Below, in pieces: positions 37,724-43,533 of a stretch of 43,533 nt of DNA (its first letter is position 1; each line of letters opens with the position of its first letter). Position numbers and translations under genes: made by a program. The DNA comes from Anaerobutyricum hallii DSM 3353. GTDB lineage: Bacteria; Bacillota; Clostridia; Lachnospirales; Lachnospiraceae. The notes below the pieces were generated by a model. The model was not told the DNA's origin, did not search any database, and worked only from the letters and a program-made list of their open reading frames with translations. The stretch covers positions 1 through 43,533 of the forward strand of contig NZ_ACEP01000084.1 in assembly GCF_000173975.1 (NCBI RefSeq), in the 5' to 3' direction.

Positions 37724-38785
37724 ATGAAAAAAGTAATTTTAACTGGTGACCGTCCAACGGGCCGTCTTCATGTAGGACACTATGTAGGTTCATTATCAGA
37801 GAGAGTCAGATTACAGAACTCTGGAGACTATGATGAGATTTATATTATGATTGCAGATGCACAGGCACTTACTGATAATGCAGAGCATCCGGAAAAAGTA
37901 CGTCAGAACATTATTCAGGTAGCATTAGACTACTTAGCATGTGGAATTGACCCGGAAAAGTCAACCATTTTCATTCAGTCAATGGTTCCAGAACTTACGG
38001 AACTTACATTTTATTATATGAACCTTGTTACAGTTGCCCGTGTGCAGAGAAATCCAACCGTTAAGTCTGAGATTAAAATGAGAAACTTTGAGGCGAGTAT
38101 TCCTGTAGGATTCTTCTGTTATCCAATCAGTCAGGCAGCAGATATCACTGCGTTCCGCGCAACAACAGTTCCAGTAGGAGAAGACCAGATGCCGATGATT
38201 GAGCAGTGTAAGGAAATTGTTCATAAGTTTAACAGTGTTTACGGTGAGACTTTAACAGATCCACAGATTGTTCTTCCATCTAACAAAGCTTGTCTTCGTC
38301 TTCCTGGTATTGATGGAAAGGCTAAGATGAGTAAATCTCTTGGAAACTGTATTTATCTTTCTGATGAGGCAGATGTAGTAAAGAAAAAAGTTATGTCCAT
38401 GTTTACCGATCCAAACCATCTTCGTGTACAGGACCCAGGTAAGGTAGAAGGTAATCCTGTATTCATTTATTTAGATGCGTTCTGTAAAGATGAATACTTC
38501 GCAGAATTTCTTCCGGATTACCAGAACCTTGATGAATTAAAAGAACATTATCAGAGAGGTGGACTTGGTGATGTTAAGGTGAAGAAGTTCTTGAACAAAG
38601 TATTAGAAGCGGAACTTGGACCGATTCGTGAGAGAAGAAAGATGTGGGAACAGCGTATTCCAGATGTTTATGATATCTTACAGGCTGGTTCTGAAGTTGC
38701 TGAAAAGAAAGCAGCAGAGACATTGAATGATGTCCGCGAGGCAATGAAAATTAATTACTTCGATGGAGATTTTGCTTTAAATTAA
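37724..38785 (+). CDS. trpS: Tryptophanyl-tRNA synthetase
   Basis: A 353-residue class I synthetase that charges tRNA-Trp. The HIGH-type motif is GRLHVGHY (residues 13-20) and KMSKS is at 201-205, with the tryptophan pocket region [16 protein letters not shown] and [13 protein letters not shown] between them. AAGGAG lies upstream of the ATG (AAGGAGAAATAGATAAAGAATG). It is monocistronic, transcribed toward nagB; palindromic elements I and J separate the two. Confidence 0.96.
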   Translation: MKKVILTGDRPTGRLHVGHYVGSLSERVRLQNSGDYDEIYIMIADAQALTDNAEHPEKVRQNIIQVALDYLACGIDPEKSTIFIQSMVPELTELTFYYMNLVTVARVQRNPTVKSEIKMRNFEASIPVGFFCYPISQAADITAFRATTVPVGEDQMPMIEQCKEIVHKFNSVYGETLTDPQIVLPSNKACLRLPGIDGKAKMSKSLGNCIYLSDEADVVKKKVMSMFTDPNHLRVQDPGKVEGNPVFIYLDAFCKDEYFAEFLPDYQNLDELKEHYQRGGLGDVKVKKFLNKVLEAELGPIRERRKMWEQRIPDVYDILQAGSEVAEKKAAETLNDVREAMKINYFDGDFALN

Positions 38786-38973
38786 ATCCTGATTTGTAGA
38801 GCGAAACAGACGCCCGCAAAGAGAGCCTATCCCCTATATTTGTGACTTTAGTCGCGGCGGTTTGAATACTCGCTTACACGCGCTCGTATCCAAACCTTGC
38901 TCCGAGGCCACAAATATAGGGGATAGGTTCTCTTTGTGGGCTGACTGTGGATGCTGGTACAAAATCAGAATTC
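38786..38973. repeat. Palindromic element I
   Basis: Arms 38813-38844 and 38909-38940 pair over 32 bp with two wobble pairs. The 64-nt core is in forward orientation with GACTTTAGTCGCGGCGG, an inner stem in which ATAC/GTAT replaces ATGT/ACAT of D and F, and TTGCTCCGAGG. The left end ATCCTGATTTGTAGAGCG and AACAGACGCC directly follow the trpS stop. Confidence 0.9.
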
Positions 38974-39007
38974 CTATTTCTTCTGTCCCCATTCCCAGAT
39001 TTTTTTC

Positions 39008-39186
39008 AACTGATTTGTAGGACTGAAATACACAGAACCCTCCTCCCCTGTAATCTATAAAAATGCGCCTTAGAGCAAGTTCAAGTTGCGGATGAGCAGC
39101 TTGGACGCAGTGAAACGAAGCATTTTTATAGATTACAGGGGAGGAGGGTTCGTCTGTTTATTTTTCAAACTCTACAAATCAGAAGT
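39008..39186. repeat. Palindromic element J
   Basis: Arms 39035-39066 and 39120-39151 are perfectly complementary over 32 bp. The 53-nt core is in reverse orientation, diverged but keeping GAGCAAG and an inner stem GTTCAAG/CTTGGAC. The right end CTCTACAAATCAGAA contains the nagB stop codon (TCA, 39179-39181 on the plus strand). Together with I it fills the 393-bp gap between convergent trpS and nagB. Confidence 0.88.
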
Positions 39187-39904
39187 TATTTAATGCATCT
39201 GCATCCGCAACGATTGTCACATCATTATGAAGCTGCAGAATAGAAGCTGGAACTGCTGGAGTGATTTCTCCATGAACAGCATTGTATAAAGCATCTGCCT
39301 TATCTTTTCCGCTTACGATAACAAGAATTTTTCTGGCCTGCATAATATTCTTAATTCCAAGAGAATATGCCTGACGAGGAACGTCTGCTTCAGAGGCAAA
39401 GAAACGTTTATTAGCTTCGATTGTACTTTCTGTAAGATCTACACAGTGCGTTTCTTTCTTAAATACTGTACCTGGTTCATTAAAACCAATATGTCCGTTT
39501 CTTCCGATTCCAAGAAGCTGTAAGTCAATACCACCCTGTTTAATAATGTTTGCATTGTACTCTGCACAAGCTTTTTCTGGGTCAGTTGCAAGTCCATCTG
39601 GAACGAAAGTACGATTTTTATCAATATTTACATGATCAAATAAATGTGTGTTCATGAAGTAGCGGTAACTCTGTGGATCTTCCGGGCTTAATCCTTTATA
39701 TTCATCAAGATTGATACTTGTTACTTCAGAAAAATCAAGATCATTTTTATTGTACCATTCGATTAACTGTTTGTAAGTTCCTACTGGAGAAGAACCAGTA
39801 GCTAAACCAAGAACACAGTCTGGTTTCATAATAATCTGTGCGGAAATAATGTTTGCAGCTTTTCTACTCATATCGTTATAATCGGTTGCTTTGTAAATTC
39901 TCAT
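39179..39904 (-). CDS. nagB: Glucosamine-6-phosphate deaminase
   Basis: A 241-residue enzyme that converts glucosamine-6-phosphate to fructose-6-phosphate and ammonia, feeding amino sugars into glycolysis. Typical segments are VLGLATGSSPVGTYKQL (phosphate site), SINLDEYKGL (catalytic Asp region), LLGIGRNGHIGFNEPG (active-site Asn/His/Glu) and KNIMQARKILVIVSGKDKA. The short length, without the allosteric C-terminal tail of the E. coli enzyme (266 residues), matches Firmicutes NagB. GAGGT precedes the ATG. It diverges from nanE. Confidence 0.96.
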   Translation of the reverse strand: MRIYKATDYNDMSRKAANIISAQIIMKPDCVLGLATGSSPVGTYKQLIEWYNKNDLDFSEVTSINLDEYKGLSPEDPQSYRYFMNTHLFDHVNIDKNRTFVPDGLATDPEKACAEYNANIIKQGGIDLQLLGIGRNGHIGFNEPGTVFKKETHCVDLTESTIEANKRFFASEADVPRQAYSLGIKNIMQARKILVIVSGKDKADALYNAVHGEITPAVPASILQLHNDVTIVADADALNNF

Positions 39905-40291
39905 AATATATACCTCACTTTTATATTTTATTCCGCCAGTCAGTGATTATTTTAAAGTACATAGTACAAAAGAAATGTTTACTGGCATCTTATCTATTTA
40001 TTCAGATATAAGAAAACAAAAACCGTAATCGCTTCTTTACCATAAATTATTTTTGTTTTTGTCTCTTCGTGCCTTTAGTATACCCGGAAAAAAGTAAAAA
40101 TCAATAGAATAGAAGGATACGGGAGCTACTTTCAGATTTTGTTGAAAAGAGACACAAAAAAGACGTTTAATTTAAAAGTACTTTCAAAAGAAAGAAAAAA
40201 AATTGAAAATGATTTCAAAAAGGCTTATACTATTCAATGATTCGTCTGTTCTTAATCAATTAAATAGTAATAATTTATCAATGGAGGAAAA
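39905..40291. promoter_or_regulatory. Divergent nagB-nanE control region
   Basis: For nanE, TTGAAA (40203-40208) and TATACT (40226-40231) are 17 nt apart. The -35 box is one half of an inverted repeat TTGAAA-ATGA-TTTCAA (40203-40218), and a second one, CTTTC-AAAA-GAAAG, lies at 40181-40194. TGAAA/TTTCA repeats are the kind of operator known for RpiR-family regulators, and an rpiR-type gene follows nanE, so local control is likely. A 7-bp inverted repeat GTCTCTT/AAGAGAC (40061-40067, 40147-40153) is also present. I could not assign the nagB promoter. Confidence 0.55.
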
Positions 40292-40990
40292 ATGATGAGC
40301 ATAAATGAAAAAATCGAAAATTTAAAAGGAAAGTTAATCGTATCCTGTCAGGCACTTCCAAGCGAGCCGTTACATTCCCCTTTTATTATGGGAAGAATGG
40401 CATTAGCCGCAAAGATTGGTGGAGCCAGTGGAATCCGTGCGAATACTAAGGAAGATATTGCGGAGATTCAGACACAGGTAGATCTTCCGATTATCGGTAT
40501 CGTGAAGAGAGATTACGAGGATAGTGAGATTTACATCACACCTACCATGAAGGAAATCGATGAATTAATGGGAGTAAAACCGGAGATTATAGCAATGGAT
40601 GCAACCATTTCTACAAGACCAGAAGGAAAGACTTTGGATGAATTTTTCCATGAGGTAAAGAAAAAATATCCAGAACAGCTTTTTATGGCAGATTGTTCTA
40701 CTATAGAAGAAGCGCTTCACGCAGATGAACTGGGCTTTGATTTTATTGGAACAACAATGGTCGGATATACGAAACAGAGTGAAGGAGATAAGATCGAAGA
40801 AAATGATTTTGAAATTTTAAGAGAAATTGTTTCTAAAGTAAATCACAAAGTAATTGCAGAAGGAAATATTAATACACCAGAAAAAGCCAGAAGAGTACTG
40901 GAACTGGGTGCATACAGTGTTGTCGTTGGTTCGATTATCACAAGACCACAGCTTATCACAAAATCTTTTGTAGAAGCGATTGAAAAGTAA
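40292..40990 (+). CDS. nanE: N-acetylmannosamine-6-phosphate 2-epimerase
   Basis: A 232-residue TIM-barrel enzyme of the NanE family that converts N-acetylmannosamine-6-P to N-acetylglucosamine-6-P, linking sialic acid breakdown to NagA and NagB. Conserved elements include VSCQALPSEPLHSP, AAKIGGASGIRANTKEDI, LPIIGIVKRDY, FMADCSTIEEA, GFDFIGTTMVGYT and VIAEGNINTPEKA. GGAGG precedes tandem ATGs (40292 and 40295). No sialate lyase or NanK kinase gene lies in this window. Confidence 0.95.
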   Translation: MMSINEKIENLKGKLIVSCQALPSEPLHSPFIMGRMALAAKIGGASGIRANTKEDIAEIQTQVDLPIIGIVKRDYEDSEIYITPTMKEIDELMGVKPEIIAMDATISTRPEGKTLDEFFHEVKKKYPEQLFMADCSTIEEALHADELGFDFIGTTMVGYTKQSEGDKIEENDFEILREIVSKVNHKVIAEGNINTPEKARRVLELGAYSVVVGSIITRPQLITKSFVEAIEK

Positions 40991-40993
40991 GAG

Positions 40994-41827
40994 ATGGAAT
41001 ATTATATTAAGTCAGTTATTCCGGTCATAGAATCAAACTATAATAAGTTCACAATGGTAGAAAAGACAATTGCAGATTTTTTTATAAATAATCAAAAGAA
41101 AATCAATTTTTCTGCAAAGTCGGTGGCAGCAAAGCTTTTTGTTTCAGAAGCTTCTCTGTCACGATTTGCCCAGAAGTGTGGATATCGGGGCTATAGAGAA
41201 TTTATTTACCAGTATGAAGAAAGCTTTGTCGAAAAGAAAGAATTTATGACAGGCAATACATTGATGATTTTGAATGCTTATCAAGAATTATTAAATCGCT
41301 CGTACAGTCTTGTGGATGAAAAACAAATCGAAAGAATTGGAAATTATCTAAATGCAACTAAGAAAGTAATTGTATGTGGAAAGGGAAGTTCTGGTCTTGC
41401 GGCAAGAGAAATGGAAATCCGTTTTATGCGTATCGGTGTAGATGTAGATTCAATTACAGATACAGATTTAATGCGTATGCAGGCAGTATTTCAAAATGAA
41501 AACAGTCTTGTATTCGGATTCAGTATCGGAGGTCAGAAAGAAGAAGTCATTTTCCTGTTAAAAGAGGCAAAAAAGCGAGGGGCGAAAACTGTTTTATTTA
41601 CTGCGAATAATAGAGACGATTATAAAGAATTCTGTACAGAAGTCTTGCTGATTCCCTCTTTGCGTCATTTGAATCATGGAAATGTAATCTCGCCTCAGTT
41701 TCCGATTCTTATCATGATTGATATCATTTATTCTTATTATGTAGAACAGGATAAGACGAAGAAAAAGATATTACATGATCGGACAGTGCAAGCTTTAGAG
41801 GAGACCTACACAGAAAAGGCAGAATAA
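40994..41827 (+). CDS. RpiR-family transcriptional regulator (HTH + SIS)
   Basis: A 277-residue regulator. The N-terminal HTH_6 domain (MVEKTIADFFINNQ, then SAKSVAAKLFVSEASLSRFA) is followed by a C-terminal SIS domain (about 110-240) with KKVIVCGKGSSGLAAREM and VFGFSIGGQKEEVIFLLKEA, which binds phosphosugars. It starts 3 nt after nanE with only a weak AAGTAAGAG site, so it is likely co-translated. By context it senses an amino-sugar phosphate and controls nagB, nanE and nagA; the TGAAA/TTTCA repeats at 40181-40218 are its most likely operators. The 242-nt gap to nagA shows nothing further. Confidence 0.9.
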   Translation: MEYYIKSVIPVIESNYNKFTMVEKTIADFFINNQKKINFSAKSVAAKLFVSEASLSRFAQKCGYRGYREFIYQYEESFVEKKEFMTGNTLMILNAYQELLNRSYSLVDEKQIERIGNYLNATKKVIVCGKGSSGLAAREMEIRFMRIGVDVDSITDTDLMRMQAVFQNENSLVFGFSIGGQKEEVIFLLKEAKKRGAKTVLFTANNRDDYKEFCTEVLLIPSLRHLNHGNVISPQFPILIMIDIIYSYYVEQDKTKKKILHDRTVQALEETYTEKAE

Positions 41828-42069
41828 GTAATAGAAAACAGATGCTTTTTTCAATATGTTATTTGTTTGGTAATGAGAAGGTTTAAAAGAATCAGAGTGT
41901 ATATGAAAAATATGTCTTGATAAGGGTAAGCAATGAAAATTATAGAAGTGGAAATATAGATTGATAAAAATAAATAGAACTTGTAGTTTCCGGATAGATA
42001 TAGATATTAAATGCAAAAGAATATATATTGAAAAAATAGATAGCAGAGAAAGAGAGAGACAATATAACA

Positions 42070-43431
42070 ATGATAATTGATAATGTAAAAATCTATACTG
42101 AAGCAGGTACTTTTGTTTCAGGCGGAATTATTACACAGGGAGATAAAATCACAGAAATCTATACCGAAGCAGAAAAAGAAAATATATTCAAAAAAATGAA
42201 TATGGAAACCGAACATACCGCAGCTCAATGTTCAGTACAAGATTATTCTGCCAAGAATGATATAGACAATGTATTAGACGGAAAGGGCGCTTATGCAATT
42301 CCTGGTCTTATTGATCTGCATTTTCATGGCTGTGTGGGAGATGATTTTTGCGACGGGGATAAAGAAGCGATTCGCCGTATAGCAGAATACGAGGTAAGTG
42401 TCGGTGTAACAGCGATTGCCCCTGCAACAATGACTCTGCCAGTAGCAGAACTTGAAAATATTTTAAAAACAGCGGCTGCTTATAAAAAAGAATATGAAGA
42501 GGATTTTGTCTGTATCGGTGAGAAAATGAAAGACGAAGATGAACAAGCACAAAATATGGAAGCAAAACAGCAGAATATAACAGATGAAGCTTGTGACGCT
42601 TTAAAGGCCACTGTAGTTTCGGCAAAGGTAAAAAATAAAAAGAGAGCAGATTTTGTTGGAATCAATATGGAAGGCCCGTTTATCAGCCCTGTGAAAAAAG
42701 GTGCACAGGACGAACGTAACATTATTCCATGTAATGAAAAGATTGCTCAGAAATTTTTAGATGCTTCTGATAATCTTGTAAAATTCATAGGAATTGCACC
42801 AGAAGAAAATGAAAATACAATTTCTTTCATTAAAAATATGAAAGATAAAGTCAATATTTCTTTAGCTCACACAAATGCCGATTACGAATCAGCAAAAGCA
42901 GCATTTGATGCCGGAGCCAATCATGCTGTACATTTATTTAATGCCATGCCTGCATTTACCCATAGAGAACCAGGTGTTGTTGGTGCAGTATCTGACAGTG
43001 AACATGTAATGGCAGAAATTATCTGTGATGGTGTACACATTCATCCATCAATGGTGCGTGCTGCATTTAAAATGATGGGTGCGAACCGAATGATATTTAT
43101 CAGTGACAGCATGAGAGCAACCGGAATGCCAGACGGACAGTATACATTAGGCGGACTGGATGTAAAAGTAAGAGGCAACCGGGCAACTCTAGTTTCAGAT
43201 GGTGCACTAGCGGGTTCCGTCACAAATCTTGCAGACTGCATGCGTACAGCTATAACAAAAATGGGGATTCCATTAGAAACAGCCATAGCTTGTGCCACAA
43301 AAAATCCGGCAATCAGCCTTGGAATCTATGATGAAAGAGGATCTATCAGCGTGGGGAAAAAAGCAGATATCCTCCTCCTGGACAAAAACCTCACCCTAAA
43401 AACAGTAATTAAAGATGGGGTTACTATTTAA
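42070..43431 (+). CDS. nagA: N-acetylglucosamine-6-phosphate deacetylase with two insertions
   Basis: A 453-residue amidohydrolase, longer than the usual 380-400, that removes acetate from GlcNAc-6-P to give glucosamine-6-P for NagB. Metal and catalytic motifs are HFHG (84-87), NMEGPFISP (Glu201), LAHTNADY, HLFNAMPAFTHREPG, ICDGVHIHP and the catalytic Asp in FISDSMRATG. The extra length comes from two low-complexity charged insertions, about residues 33-67 (before DGKGAYAIPGL) and about 141-192 (before FVGINMEGPF). The start is ATG 42070; the ribosome binding site is weak (GAGAGAGAC). Confidence 0.93.
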   Translation: MIIDNVKIYTEAGTFVSGGIITQGDKITEIYTEAEKENIFKKMNMETEHTAAQCSVQDYSAKNDIDNVLDGKGAYAIPGLIDLHFHGCVGDDFCDGDKEAIRRIAEYEVSVGVTAIAPATMTLPVAELENILKTAAAYKKEYEEDFVCIGEKMKDEDEQAQNMEAKQQNITDEACDALKATVVSAKVKNKKRADFVGINMEGPFISPVKKGAQDERNIIPCNEKIAQKFLDASDNLVKFIGIAPEENENTISFIKNMKDKVNISLAHTNADYESAKAAFDAGANHAVHLFNAMPAFTHREPGVVGAVSDSEHVMAEIICDGVHIHPSMVRAAFKMMGANRMIFISDSMRATGMPDGQYTLGGLDVKVRGNRATLVSDGALAGSVTNLADCMRTAITKMGIPLETAIACATKNPAISLGIYDERGSISVGKKADILLLDKNLTLKTVIKDGVTI

Positions 43432-43533
43432 TTCATTAAGAGACAGACGCCCGCGAAGAGATACGATATCCTATATTTGTGACTTTAGTCGCTACGAGAA
43501 ATCGTCTTCTATGAAAAGGCCGACATTAAAAGT
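43432..43533. repeat. Palindromic element K (left part, cut by window end)
   Basis: Following the nagA stop, AACAGACGCCCGC-type and AAGAG sequence (43443-43460), CCTATATTTGTGACTTTAG and TCGC match the left arm and core start of element I. After TCGC the sequence changes to TACGAGAAATCG, so the core is variant or rearranged. The right arm would lie beyond the window. Confidence 0.7.

Overview
The window is low-GC, densely coded DNA that looks like a spore-forming member of the Clostridia, most likely Lachnospiraceae. The signs are gpr and spoIIP for sporulation, a CIRCE/HrcA heat-shock operon, a tryptophan T-box, frequent TTG/GTG starts behind strong GGAGG sites, and the order comEA - two-component system - GerMN lipoprotein - comEC - holA - rpsT - gpr - spoIIP. 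The genus cannot be fixed from sequence reading alone.

Layout. Positions 1-7.6 kb are accessory and partly decayed: a small CmpB-like membrane protein, a frameshifted XRE regulator with a membrane tail, a small two-gene DUF4160 pair, a serine-recombinase-like protein without its catalytic serine, a frameshifted remnant of a PD-(D/E)XK transposase-family gene, a large repeat-rich surface-type protein truncated at its 5' end, and an intact Rpn-family gene. Positions 7.9-14.4 kb hold arginine biosynthesis: argG diverges from argC-argJ-argB-argD over a shared 270-bp promoter region. A YdcZ-type transporter follows with its ribosome binding site inside a long hairpin.

Positions 15.2-22.5 kb encode DNA uptake and signalling (ComEA, response regulator, histidine kinase with an apparent AUU start, GerMN lipoprotein, ComEC) and DNA polymerase III delta. 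rpsT (minus), gpr and spoIIP follow. A Trp-specific T-box precedes trpD at 26.0-27.5 kb, then come lepA and hemW. The heat-shock operon hrcA-grpE-dnaK-dnaJ-prmA spans 31.2-37.2 kb, followed by trpS. The right end is amino-sugar catabolism: nagB (minus) diverging from nanE-rpiR, then nagA.

The most striking structure not explained by genes is a family of about eleven long palindromic intergenic elements (labelled A-K, roughly 70-230 bp). Each has short conserved ends resembling TTCTGATTTG, element-specific arms of about 28-41 bp that are almost perfectly self-complementary, and usually an asymmetric core of about 50-65 nt with conserved GTCGCGG and GCTCCGA-type flanks around a covarying inner stem. 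Nearly all start at or within a few bases of a stop codon, and the core is almost always in sense orientation to the gene it follows. In three places two elements lie in tandem with opposite core orientation. They look like a mobile or repeat-derived 3'-end RNA element that may also terminate transcription. A second, smaller repeat family lies in the argJ-argB and argB-argD gaps.
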